Below, one piece after another: positions 52,444 through 61,622 of a stretch of 64,000 nt of DNA. Every line of letters begins with the position of its first letter. Within the stretch, counting starts at the first letter, position 1. Below the pieces are notes generated by a model, which saw only the letters and a program-made list of their open reading frames with translations, made no database searches and was not told the origin of the DNA. The position numbers and the translations under genes were made by a program. Origin of the DNA: Aliikangiella sp. G2MR2-5 (GTDB taxonomy: Bacteria; Pseudomonadota; Gammaproteobacteria; Enterobacterales; Kangiellaceae); the NCBI RefSeq assembly GCF_015687155.1, contig NZ_JADPQF010000007.1, forward strand, positions 1-64,000, read 5' to 3'.

Positions 52444-55400
52444 TTAAACGTTTTTACGTCGTCTAACACCTAGCAATGGGAGTAAAATCAAAGCGAAGAA
52501 TCCAATGCTTCCGCCACCACTTCCAGGTTTGGCTTTGACTTCTACAGTCACTTTACCTCGAGCAGTACCACTGACTGAATCCGAAATGGTATATTCAAAC
52601 TCCTCAGTACCGACAAATCCAGCGTTTGGCGAATAGGATATTTTGCCATCAATGATGGACGCTGCGCCGCCTCCTGAATAATCAACTGCAGTTAGAGTCA
52701 AAGTATCATTATCAACATCGGTATCATTAATCATAACATCCAAAGGATTACGTATACTGCCTTCCTCGACTGTGAAACTGTCATTTACAGCGACAGGTGG
52801 CTGATTCGGTTTCGCGAACTCAGCGACTAACTCAGCACCGCTAAAATCAGTATAGGCGGCAGTCGTAATGAAATAGCTGCCCGGCTCAGGTGATTCGATT
52901 TCGCAAGTTTCCAAAGTTCCTGACTCTTCAGAAAAACAGATAACGTCTGACTGAGTCATTGGAATCTTGTTAAAGCCGACATAAATATCTACGTCACCTT
53001 GACCACCTGATGTCTTAATTTTTAATATTTCGACACCTGCAGGGACTTCAACATAGTAGTCACCATATTCACCTTCGCTTCCTTCAATAGCACGAGCTTC
53101 ATTAGGTACTAACTCGATAGCATTGTCTTTGTCCGAAGCAGTAGTGAAGCTGAAAGTTTCAGATAGGGTTTCACCACAGGCGTTCGCAGCAGTTACTCTC
53201 CAGTAAAGCGTTGTACTTTGCGGTAGACCTTCGGATGGACGATAGTTAGTTCCGCTGGCAACCGTGCCTGTAGCGATAATATTTGCAAACTCAGCGTCAG
53301 TTGCAATTTCGATTGTGTGCTCGGCCACATATCCTGAATCTTCCCAGGATAAAGTCGTCGTGTAATCAACCGTTTCAGCACCATTTGCTGGTGAAGAAAG
53401 AGTTGAAGTATGTTCGCTGTCAACAACTCGAACTGTCGCACTTAGTTCTCTGGAGTCAACACCTTCGCTAGCACCCTGGATCTTGAAGGTATACTCTCCT
53501 GCGACAACTCCTTCACTCACAGTCACCAGCGCGTTTGACGAATTGCCCTCTGCTACCGGGTTTACAGAGAAGTCTCCACTAATACCTTCAGAAAGCTCTG
53601 CATAACTTAAGGTAACATTGCCACCAAAGTCGTTGTATCCGGTAATTGAAACCGGCATAGCCAGTAATTCACCTGAGCGACACACCGCTTGCGAACGGTT
53701 AGATGCACTCATACTAAATCCAGGATCAGTAGAACCATTACCGGTACAACCTGGAAACTTGAAGTTAGCAACATTTGTCTTCCACTGTGCTCCTGCGCCG
53801 CCGTGCTCAGCGGTATACCAGAAAGTACAGTTGTCAACAGGATCGACCGACATCTGGCTATAATCACCATCTCGCTCAGTTGCAATGCTGCCATCTGCTT
53901 CAACGATAGTAATTTCATCAGCAGAAACAGTTCCTTCTGCATCACCTACTCGGCGTCCGGTTAGACGAATGCTTGGAAACTGATCTGGACCAGTCGTCAT
54001 GTAAGCCAAAGCCATATTACCGTCACCGTCAAGCGCTGCACCTGACATGTATCGGCTATTGTTGTCACTCGAAGGCATAATACCTTCTTGGTGGAGGGTC
54101 CATTCATCTGCGGTCTTGCGCAATTCAAACCAACGAAGGCCAGCATTATTGTCAGCAAGCTTGGTTACAAAGCTTCCGGTAATGGATTCATGGCTATTGA
54201 AGTTACGATACTGAGGTTTGTAGTTAACAACTTCTTTCAACGGATCAAGTGTCGACAAACTTTGACCGGCTTCAGGTTTTTGCTCCAAGCACCCAAAACC
54301 ATCAGGACAGTTAAAATTAGAGTCAAACTCGGTAACTTCTATATTTTGCGGTCCTTCTAAAACGCTATTGTCGGGATTTTGAAAATCCGGGGTAAATGTC
54401 CACAGTTCAAGGAAGTCTCTTTCACCATCGTTTGAGCCAGCATTGTGCAATTCATCATCACGATGACGAATGAATAATCCAGGCGTTCCATCGGCAGGAG
54501 GATTCGCACCGTCAGCATCGATTGGGGAAATCGACTGAAAGCCAAAACCAGCAAGAGCGGGAACTGCCTTTCTTACCATTGCAGCAGATTCACCCGCTAG
54601 CATCTTCTCACGCTCCAAAGCGTAAACAGCTCCGCCGCCTTCGTTAGCGCTCACATAGTAGTTGCCTCCCCAAACACTATATTTAGGGTAGTCAGGGAAA
54701 CTCGGGGCAGCGAACTCATAAGCGTACCAACCACCGCTGACAGGATCAGATGTTCTAGAGATATAAACACAAAGCTTATTCGGACCGTCTTGCGAAAACT
54801 CGCTGAGCAGCCAGCGCTTGGCATATTCATCATAAACAATTACCGGATCACCCAGACCATCCTGACAGTCGCCAGTGGTCGCCAGGCTGTCCATATCAAA
54901 AGGATTACCAACTTTCTCACCGGTAGCCTTATTAAATATTTGCACAGTCGAACCACCGTAGGAGTTGATCGAATGGATGTAGTAGTTCTCTCCTACTTCA
55001 CCAGTTGGATCCGGTGGGTTAACACCGTTAAAGTCAAACCCGGTGACGTTGACCCCTACCTCCAGGTCAGCGACCGCCTTGGCAGCAGATTTACGCTGCT
55101 TTTCAATCAAGTTACTTTGAGTTTTCACAACAGAGTTAACTGCTGGCAGTCTATCGGGTAGATCAGATATTTTTCTTGGGTTGGCGACTTTTACCGCATC
55201 ACCCGGCTGCCACTCTCGAGCTTTTGGAAGCTCACGGATATCTCCGGTAAAACCTGTAGGAGATACATGGTCTACCAGGGTAGCCCCACGATATTTTTTA
55301 CTTTCTACGTTATCTCTAATGACCTGGCCTTTACTCATTACTGGTTGAGCAATTTTATTGAGTCCTCGCTCAGCTGCCATTGAAGCACCGCTAAAAGTCA

Positions 55401-55524
55401 TTAGTGAGCTAACGCCTGCACCGAAAAGGGCAATCTTTAACTGCTTCTGTAACAATGAGTTCTTGGTTTTGAAAAATCTGGCCTGTTGTTGACCATTTCT
55501 ATTTTGTTCTTTTGTATCGAACAT
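52444..55524 (-). CDS. Large secreted protein with PPC and Ig-like domains and GlyGly-CTERM
   Basis: A 1026-residue exported protein. After a signal region (LKIALFGAGVSSLMTFSGAS) comes a short motif, TGFTGDIRELPKAREWQPGD. A large domain of about 450 residues follows. A pair of fibronectin/Ig-like domains comes next, then a PPC-type domain (ASDKDNAIELVPNEARAIEG to YDFSGAELVAEF-like) and a cadherin-like domain (VAVNDSFTVEEGSIRNPLDV). It ends in the GlyGly-CTERM sorting tail: GSGGGSIGFFALILLPLLG followed by VRRRKNV. Such tails are cut by rhombosortase, giving surface-attached or secreted forms through type II secretion. The ATG at 55524 follows AGGAGAT. Confidence 0.88.
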   Translation of the reverse strand: MFDTKEQNRNGQQQARFFKTKNSLLQKQLKIALFGAGVSSLMTFSGASMAAERGLNKIAQPVMSKGQVIRDNVESKKYRGATLVDHVSPTGFTGDIRELPKAREWQPGDAVKVANPRKISDLPDRLPAVNSVVKTQSNLIEKQRKSAAKAVADLEVGVNVTGFDFNGVNPPDPTGEVGENYYIHSINSYGGSTVQIFNKATGEKVGNPFDMDSLATTGDCQDGLGDPVIVYDEYAKRWLLSEFSQDGPNKLCVYISRTSDPVSGGWYAYEFAAPSFPDYPKYSVWGGNYYVSANEGGGAVYALEREKMLAGESAAMVRKAVPALAGFGFQSISPIDADGANPPADGTPGLFIRHRDDELHNAGSNDGERDFLELWTFTPDFQNPDNSVLEGPQNIEVTEFDSNFNCPDGFGCLEQKPEAGQSLSTLDPLKEVVNYKPQYRNFNSHESITGSFVTKLADNNAGLRWFELRKTADEWTLHQEGIMPSSDNNSRYMSGAALDGDGNMALAYMTTGPDQFPSIRLTGRRVGDAEGTVSADEITIVEADGSIATERDGDYSQMSVDPVDNCTFWYTAEHGGAGAQWKTNVANFKFPGCTGNGSTDPGFSMSASNRSQAVCRSGELLAMPVSITGYNDFGGNVTLSYAELSEGISGDFSVNPVAEGNSSNALVTVSEGVVAGEYTFKIQGASEGVDSRELSATVRVVDSEHTSTLSSPANGAETVDYTTTLSWEDSGYVAEHTIEIATDAEFANIIATGTVASGTNYRPSEGLPQSTTLYWRVTAANACGETLSETFSFTTASDKDNAIELVPNEARAIEGSEGEYGDYYVEVPAGVEILKIKTSGGQGDVDIYVGFNKIPMTQSDVICFSEESGTLETCEIESPEPGSYFITTAAYTDFSGAELVAEFAKPNQPPVAVNDSFTVEEGSIRNPLDVMINDTDVDNDTLTLTAVDYSGGGAASIIDGKISYSPNAGFVGTEEFEYTISDSVSGTARGKVTVEVKAKPGSGGGSIGFFALILLPLLGVRRRKNV

Positions 55525-55641
55525 AGGGTTATCTCCTACAAACATATTAATTCATTCGCCTGGCCGGGATCTGTCAGTGACGTTTCTCAGCCATTATCAT
55601 AAAAATTCCTGGTTAAAAATTAGGGTAGTTACGCTGTTTTT

Positions 55642-56652
55642 TTAGTCATCTTTTTTCTTTCGACTAATTCCGCGCTTTTTAGTATTTTCCTGTTCTGAAT
55701 CGGTACTACTGTTTTCATCATCTGAACGCCCATCTTGCATTTCAATTATGGGATCGCCAGGCTTCCACTCTTCAGTTTTTGGTAAATCCCTGACATCGCC
55801 TTCAAAGCTGCTTGGAGTACTTACACTGGAAGAAGCCGATTCTTTAACATGAATAGTTACTGTGTTTTGTCCTGAATGAGCCGTTAGCAAGCGAGTGCTT
55901 TCTTGTTGAGTAATCTCGAGCACTGGGGTGGATGAAGCTTCGATTAATTTTTTTACCGAGGGGCTATCAGATTTTATCTGAACACCTGAGCTTGCTTTAA
56001 TGTCTATCAAGGTATCTGCATCATAATAAATATCAATTTCTCCACTCTGTGAGTTCAACTGATATTGTTTTTTCTTATTGCGAGGACCAAACCTTTCACC
56101 TTCCCACTTCAGTACATGAGCACTAATTGCGCCCGAATTGGTCTGTGCAGAAATGGTTCCTCGGCTCGCTAATTTAATTTTTCCAGAGTCAGACGAAGCC
56201 ACAATATTGGATTGGTGCTTTTTGGCTTTGATATCACCAAAACTGGTTTTTATCTCCAGACTAACGTTTTCAGGAACATATACTCCCATATCCATACGAG
56301 CAATACGGTTGCCATGTGCATCTTGCGTATCACTTTTGTATAAAACTTCAATATGGAGAACGCCTGATTGTTCAAAGGTCTTGACTTCAGGTTCTGGCGC
56401 ATCAGGTCCAACTAGCTGAATTACACCTGACAACATAATGTTGCCTTGCTTTGAACTACGAGTTGTAATATTTCCGTATTCATTGACAACAACTACTTTT
56501 TTCTTTTCGGGAACATTACCCGACCAGCTAAATTTATTAAGCTTTACATCTGACTTTGTGTATACCTTTTTTACTGCGTCCTGTGAGCAGGCCGTTAGTA
56601 CCCCAGCCAAGATAAGATTGATTAAAATAAATTGCTGAACAAGTCTCTTCAT
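55642..56652 (-). CDS. Lipoprotein with beta-helix-like (DUF4097-type) domain
   Basis: A 336-residue lipoprotein, lipobox VLTAC at the N-terminus. The middle, about residues 35-250, has alternating strands (VVVVNEYGNITTRSSKQGNI; NVSLEIKTSFGDIKAKKHQ; NIVASSDSGKIKLASRGTI) typical of DUF4097-like beta-helices. The C-terminus carries SSFEGDVRDLPKTEEWKPGD, matching the N-terminal motif of the next gene's product, followed by an acidic/basic tail. It lies 117 bp upstream of that gene on the same strand, so a functional link is likely. The ATG at 56652 gives a proper lipobox. Confidence 0.75.
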   Translation of the reverse strand: MKRLVQQFILINLILAGVLTACSQDAVKKVYTKSDVKLNKFSWSGNVPEKKKVVVVNEYGNITTRSSKQGNIMLSGVIQLVGPDAPEPEVKTFEQSGVLHIEVLYKSDTQDAHGNRIARMDMGVYVPENVSLEIKTSFGDIKAKKHQSNIVASSDSGKIKLASRGTISAQTNSGAISAHVLKWEGERFGPRNKKKQYQLNSQSGEIDIYYDADTLIDIKASSGVQIKSDSPSVKKLIEASSTPVLEITQQESTRLLTAHSGQNTVTIHVKESASSSVSTPSSFEGDVRDLPKTEEWKPGDPIIEMQDGRSDDENSSTDSEQENTKKRGISRKKKDD

Positions 56653-57175
56653 TACCGCTACACCTGTCTGATTCAATGTGTCTAAGTTCCAATATAGAGA
56701 TTATACACACCTGTATCTTTTATGTTTTGTAGCGGTAATGTAGCCTTTTGTAACAAATTTAGGTTTTTGCCAAAAACTACCAAAAGATTAATGTAAAAAT
56801 TCACACTACAATAAAAAAAATGTGTACTAATTCTGATATTTATTTTTTGGAGACGTGAATATTCACGCAAAAAAAAATTGTTGAATAAGATTTTTTAGAA
56901 AGGAAATTTAAAAAGCATTTTCAAATGCTTTCAGACTGGTTAAGTAACAACCAGTCATAAGGGTTCCAGCGAAGAGTTTAATGCTTGGTAAAATATGGGT
57001 TATTATCCGTTGCGTTTTTAACCGGGCTCGAAAGAAAGGCTAAATTATCTTCTGATTGATACAGCTGCATCCAGAAAAGTTGAAGCAGGAGGTCTCCCTC
57101 CTGTTAATTCGACAATTTACTTGTTGATAGAATAAATAGTCGATGTTGCTAGCGACCACTTGTAGAGCTCTTTAT
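56653..57175. other. AT-rich region upstream of lipoprotein gene
   Basis: About 500 bp between the lipoprotein start and the FKBP stop. It is AT-rich with a long A-run near 56810-56880 and a hairpin at 57086-57103. No gene recognised; the promoter of the lipoprotein/secreted-protein pair is expected here. Confidence 0.5.
57086..57103. terminator. 7-bp hairpin after FKBP gene
   Basis: CAGGAGG (57086-57092), TCTC, then CCTCCTG (57097-57103) forms a perfect short stem 72 bp past the FKBP stop on the minus strand. It lacks a T-run; a weak terminator is plausible. Confidence 0.4.
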
Positions 57176-57664
57176 TTATTCATTGATAGCCAACAGCTCA
57201 ATATCGAATATGAGCGTGGAGCCGGGTTCAATTTTGCCAGCTTTGCGGTTACCATAGGCCAGGTCAGCCGGTATAAAAAAGCGCGTTTTGTCACCGACAG
57301 CCATCAACTGTACACCTTCTGTCCATCCCTTAATTACCTGATTTAACCCAAAGCTAAGCGGCGCCCCTCGCTCCACAGAACTATCAAAAACAGAGCCGTC
57401 AATCAGGGTTCCGTGATAGTGAACCTTCACTCGATCGCTTGCTTTGGGATTTACACTACCTTCACCTTTTCTTAACACCAGATATTGCAGTCCCGAAGCG
57501 GTTTCAACAACTCCGTCTTTAGTTTTATTTTCTGCTAGAAACGCGGCTCCAACTTGCCTGTTCTTATCCGCTTGCTCGCTACTTCCCTGATTCTTATAAA
57601 AAAAGTAAGCAATTGCCACGATCAAAAGAACTGCCAGAATGACTTTGTCCACATTGGATTCCAT
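57176..57664 (-). CDS. FKBP-type peptidyl-prolyl isomerase
   Basis: A 162-residue protein with an N-terminal membrane anchor (VILAVLLIVAIAYFFYKN) and an FKBP domain from about 55 (GLQYLVLRKGEGSVNPKASD; VKVHYHGTLIDGSVFDSSVE; INQVIKGWTEG-type helix as LNQVIKGWTEGVQLM; AYGNRKAGKIEPGSTLIFDI). It catalyses proline cis-trans isomerisation, probably in the periplasm at the inner membrane. Of the FklB/FkpA type but with a much shorter N-terminal part. It is transcribed away from the 2OG oxygenase gene. Confidence 0.93.
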   Translation of the reverse strand: MESNVDKVILAVLLIVAIAYFFYKNQGSSEQADKNRQVGAAFLAENKTKDGVVETASGLQYLVLRKGEGSVNPKASDRVKVHYHGTLIDGSVFDSSVERGAPLSFGLNQVIKGWTEGVQLMAVGDKTRFFIPADLAYGNRKAGKIEPGSTLIFDIELLAINE

Positions 57665-57839
57665 TTTATTACCCTGTTTAGCTATATAGAAAGATTGAAT
57701 TTAGATTAACAAAGTCTGCGATTTTAGTTAATCCTGCAGGCAAATCAAGGTTGGTCATCCTTAAGATAAAATAGTTTTGTTTTACTCACCATTACCAGCA
57801 GACTATCTTGTGCAGCCAAATTGCCAAACTGCCTGAATT

Positions 57840-58496
57840 ATGACCCTCCAGCTGCAAGTCTCAGAAATGGGTATTTGTTATCCCCCCTCGTTATTCTCAC
57901 AGATTGCTGGCGATATCTGTAGCAAAGGCTATTCCGTTGTTGAAAACGCTTTTGACCAGTTTTCTCTGCAGCAACTTAAATCTTTCGTACTTGAACAAGA
58001 GGCCGATAAGTTTCGTGAAGCTGGTATTGGACGTAACGAACAACACCTTGTTAACCAAAGTATAAGACGAGACAAAATACTATGGATCGAAGGAAACTCT
58101 TTACAGGGAAAAATGTGGTTAGATTGGGCTGACCAGCTTAAAAGCCAGATAAATCAGAATCTTTTTCTAGGTTTAAATTATTTTGAAACACATGTCGCTC
58201 ATTATGCGTTAAACGATTTCTATCGACTTCACACAGACTCATTTAGGGGTGCAAACAACAGAATATTGACTGTCATTCTTTACCTGAATGAAAACTGGAA
58301 AAGCGAAGATGGTGGTGAGCTGGTGATTTATCCGTCAAAGCACGAAAAGCTCAAAATAGCTCCTCGTTCAGGAACCTTGGTCACTTTTCTGAGCGAAGAT
58401 TTTCCACACGAAGTGCTCCCGTCAAAAGCAGATCGTTATTCTATTACCGGATGGTTTCGACGCTCCAATCCTCAAATTCAGCCTCACTGCGTCTAG
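57840..58496 (+). CDS. 2-oxoglutarate-Fe(II) oxygenase (prolyl hydroxylase-like)
   Basis: A 218-residue cytoplasmic dioxygenase of the P4H/EGLN type. The iron triad is visible: His131 and Asp133 in FYRLHTDSFRG, and His190 in DFPHEVLPS. The 2-oxoglutarate-binding Arg is 199 in ADRYSITGWFRR. It would hydroxylate a protein or small-molecule substrate that cannot be predicted. Divergent to the FKBP gene, and 198 bp upstream of the convergent S9 peptidase gene, with a terminator hairpin between. Confidence 0.9.
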   Translation: MTLQLQVSEMGICYPPSLFSQIAGDICSKGYSVVENAFDQFSLQQLKSFVLEQEADKFREAGIGRNEQHLVNQSIRRDKILWIEGNSLQGKMWLDWADQLKSQINQNLFLGLNYFETHVAHYALNDFYRLHTDSFRGANNRILTVILYLNENWKSEDGGELVIYPSKHEKLKIAPRSGTLVTFLSEDFPHEVLPSKADRYSITGWFRRSNPQIQPHCV

Positions 58497-58620
58497 ACAG
58501 AGAACTGGTTGCAATATTCAATCATTCTGCAGATAAGGACCAATTATTTGTCCACGATTCGAGTGTATACATTAAACAGGCTTTCCTGTTATTCGACACA
58601 TTGTCGAAGCTTTCTCACCC

Positions 58621-58648
58621 AAACAGCCCGACATCATTGCCGGGCTGT
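58621..58648. terminator. Bidirectional hairpin between convergent genes
   Basis: AACAGCCCG (58621-58629) and CGGGCTGTT (58640-58648) are perfect inverses with a ten-base loop. They lie between the 2OG oxygenase and S9 peptidase genes, which point towards each other, so a shared terminator is likely. Confidence 0.75.
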
Positions 58649-58694
58649 TTCAGGATTTATCTGCTTTCACGCAAAAGTTTTGCTTCAACGATAA

Positions 58695-61136
58695 CTATTT
58701 TGCGTTTGAAAGCTGACTTTGTTTTGGTTTCAGATGCAAATCCAGCCAGCGGTCCTGTTCCCAGAGCACATGCAAGATACTTTCTTTGGCCCGGTAACCG
58801 TGACTTTCTTTAGGCAACATGACTAACCTCACAGGCGCCCCCAGCCCCTTTAACGCATTAAAGTAACGCTCGCTCTGCATTGGGTAGGTTCCAGAATTAT
58901 TATCATCATTGCCATGGATTAACAATAGAGGCGTTTTCATTTTGTCTGCGTGCATAAAGGGAGACATCGTATAATAGATATCAGGAGCCTCCCAGTAACT
59001 CCTTTCCTCACTTTGGAAACCAAATGGAGTCAAGGTACGGTTATAGGCGCCACTTCGAGCAATCCCTGCGGCAAAAAGATCAGAGTGAGAAAGCAGATTC
59101 GCAACCATAAATGCACCGTAGCTATGACCACCAACTGCAACCCGCTCCCGGTCAATCAGGCCTTTCTCATCGACCGCGTCGATAGCCGCTTTAGCATTGG
59201 CAACAAGCTGAGTTCTAAACGAGTCATTAGGTTCTTCTTCACCTTCGCCAACAATAGGAAAAGCAGCATCATCAAGTACAACATAGCCTTTTGTTACCCA
59301 GTAAATTGGCGAGCCATAATAGGGATAGGTAAACTCGTTCGGATTTTGAGTATTTTGTGAAGCACTGGATTTGTCTTTAAACTCTCTGGGGTACGCCCAC
59401 ATCAACATGGGATACTTTTCACCTTTTTTGTAGTCCAGAGGCAAATACAGAGTTGCAGATAATTCGAGTCCGTCTTCTCTCTTATAGTCAATTACCTGCT
59501 TCTCAACATTTTGTATGCTCTTGAATGGATTTTCAAAATGGGTGATTTGAGTTAGCGCCTGTTTTTGAGAATTGAGTGTTCGAAAATAATAATTGGGGTA
59601 TTCGTTTTTGGACTCAATTCTAACCAATAGTCGGCTTTTATCGGCTTCAAAATCATAAAGTCTCTCAAGCTTATCGGTATAACTTGAGTGATACAATCGG
59701 GTCAGTTTTTGGTCATTAAGCGACAAACTGTCCAAAAATGGAAACTGTCCTTCTTTGCTATGCCCAGCCCCTAGCAAAAACAGGCTGCCATCCTGTATTG
59801 CCAGAACAGGTCGAGCAAACTGGTTTCTTTGAGTGACAAAACTTCCAGGGTCACTGTAGCGATCCTGGTAATTTCTATCGAAGAGTATGCGCGGTTGTTT
59901 ACTATTGTCATTCGGAGCGAACAGATAGGACTTGGTGTTTCGGTTGTTCCACCAGTAATCCTGCGCAATTGCAGTGTTGTTATCTCCCCAGGTGATGCGG
60001 TAGAAGCGATTAAAGGTTTTAATCAAAGGGCGTCCTTCACCTTTAAATGGTGCTGAAAGCTGATAAACCTGATCGCGAAACTCTACTTCTTTCGCCGGAT
60101 CACCACCGTCGAGTGCCTTAACATAGATTAATGTTGCGGCTTCGTCTTGTCGCCAGCTCACTTCTCGACGGCCGTCAATTACTGCCATAAAGCCTTTTGG
60201 CAAGTCTTCAACTAAAGGTGTATCGGCTATCACGCTTACCAGATCTGCATCAATATCATAGACACTGGTACTACTTGCAAAACGATAATAAGGCACCAGA
60301 TAAGAAAAAGGTCGCTTTACTTCATTAACCAAAACGTACTTTCCGTCTGGCGAAATAGATAGATCACCATACATTGCGGTATCCAGCCAGCGTTTACTTT
60401 TTCCCTTTAAAGTCACTTTATAAAGTGTTGATAACGCTAGTTGTTCAAAATTAAACTCATCATCTTTATTCTTGAGCAAATCCTGATAAGTACGATTTTG
60501 CGCTTTCTTACCGTCACTGACAGAAATCGTAGGGCCATTTGGAACAGCCGAATTGGTATCAATTAACGCCCTTTTGTTTTCAGGTACCGCCTTAACTAAT
60601 AATGAGCGACTGTCGGCAAACCAGGTTATTACATTTCCTAAATTCGCATTGAGTGCCATTTTGGACAAACGCTTTGCTTTAGCTTTAGCAATATCAAGGT
60701 ACCACAACTCTACTGCGGTTTCCGTCGTATGAGTAAATGCCATTTTCTTCTGATCAGGCGACCACTGAAAATTCGCCAGACGAGCATTTTCAGGTATGCC
60801 TTTGACTGTAATGGTTTTACCATCAACAAGATGTTTGATTTTCATCTCATTATAGTAGGTCACTCGGCTACCAATATTAGTTACCGGGTCAATACGTAAA
60901 CCGGCAAGCCGCATTTCTTTTTTGGAAAGATCACTTATCGACTTATAGGTATCTCGATAAAGCATCAGCATATTTTCTCGTTTGTCGTCCATAAAGGTAC
61001 TGGGTGCAAGCTTGATATCTACCAGATCGAGAATTTCGCTGGGAGGCTTTTGATAACCCAGAGCTGTATCGCTCCAGGCATTAAAAGAAGCTACCACCAG
61101 AATGGCAGTAGCGAGAAATTGCCAAAGTCTACTCAT
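58695..61136 (-). CDS. Exported S9-family prolyl oligopeptidase-like peptidase
   Basis: An 813-residue protein with a signal peptide (LWQFLATAILVVASFNAWS). Residues about 60-520 form a beta-propeller with blades seen as PDQKKMAFTHTTETAVELWY and SPDGKYVLVNEVKRPFSYLV. The C-terminal alpha/beta hydrolase has the serine in VAVGGHSYGAFMVANLL, the Asp in LLLIHGNDDNNSGTYPMQSE and the His in KESHGYRAKES. It cleaves short peptides, possibly after Glu or Pro, in the periplasm or outside. It is divergent from the M6 metalloprotease 480 bp away, suggesting a peptide-scavenging pair. Confidence 0.92.
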   Translation of the reverse strand: MSRLWQFLATAILVVASFNAWSDTALGYQKPPSEILDLVDIKLAPSTFMDDKRENMLMLYRDTYKSISDLSKKEMRLAGLRIDPVTNIGSRVTYYNEMKIKHLVDGKTITVKGIPENARLANFQWSPDQKKMAFTHTTETAVELWYLDIAKAKAKRLSKMALNANLGNVITWFADSRSLLVKAVPENKRALIDTNSAVPNGPTISVSDGKKAQNRTYQDLLKNKDDEFNFEQLALSTLYKVTLKGKSKRWLDTAMYGDLSISPDGKYVLVNEVKRPFSYLVPYYRFASSTSVYDIDADLVSVIADTPLVEDLPKGFMAVIDGRREVSWRQDEAATLIYVKALDGGDPAKEVEFRDQVYQLSAPFKGEGRPLIKTFNRFYRITWGDNNTAIAQDYWWNNRNTKSYLFAPNDNSKQPRILFDRNYQDRYSDPGSFVTQRNQFARPVLAIQDGSLFLLGAGHSKEGQFPFLDSLSLNDQKLTRLYHSSYTDKLERLYDFEADKSRLLVRIESKNEYPNYYFRTLNSQKQALTQITHFENPFKSIQNVEKQVIDYKREDGLELSATLYLPLDYKKGEKYPMLMWAYPREFKDKSSASQNTQNPNEFTYPYYGSPIYWVTKGYVVLDDAAFPIVGEGEEEPNDSFRTQLVANAKAAIDAVDEKGLIDRERVAVGGHSYGAFMVANLLSHSDLFAAGIARSGAYNRTLTPFGFQSEERSYWEAPDIYYTMSPFMHADKMKTPLLLIHGNDDNNSGTYPMQSERYFNALKGLGAPVRLVMLPKESHGYRAKESILHVLWEQDRWLDLHLKPKQSQLSNAK

Positions 61137-61622
61137 AGTTTTTTCCTGACTTATTTATTATTTGTAATGTTAGTTTTATTTGTAATGTTAGTTTTATTTG
61201 TAATGCTAGTATCGTTTGTAATGGTAAACATCCCTGCATCCAATTTTTTACTATCCCCCACTAAGATTCAATAGAAGAAGCGACCAAAAATTAATTTAAG
61301 CTTAAATCTTTCTCAATTAAATTGTAAGAAAATGCATATCGAACCGGTAAATTCAGTTCCCTCACTTTCACAACCTCTTCATTTTTTGAACCGGTGTTAA
61401 TTAAAAAAAATAAGTGTAACTATTTTACAATTCAAGAAATTTAGCCGCTTGAGTGATAAAAAAAGTCGTTTTTTTACTATTTATAAAACCGAAATCTCGA
61501 CCAAAATCTTTTGGCGAGATAGGCAAGCCTTTGGGCCCGGGCTTAGTCATCTCAGGAAAATAAATAGGAGTTAACTTTTCATTTTCTTCTTGAATGAGAA
61601 GATTCAAAATTAGGACTATATA
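61137..61622. other. Divergent promoter region with 18-bp repeat
   Basis: Region between S9 and M6 protease genes. It holds the 18-bp repeat at 61160-61226 and AT-rich DNA with likely promoters for both. The short leftward frame near 61425-61607 (60 residues) has no support and is not called. Confidence 0.6.
61160..61226. repeat. 18-bp tandem repeat, about 3.5 units
   Basis: Units ATTTGTAATGTTAGTTTT start at 61160, 61178 and 61196 (the last diverged), with a partial fourth at 61214. They lie in the leader of the S9 peptidase gene. Confidence 0.93.

Noticed and set aside
61425-61607. 60-codon leftward frame upstream of the M6 protease
   Set aside because: No ribosome-binding site, no homology that I recognise, and it overlaps the probable promoter of the protease.
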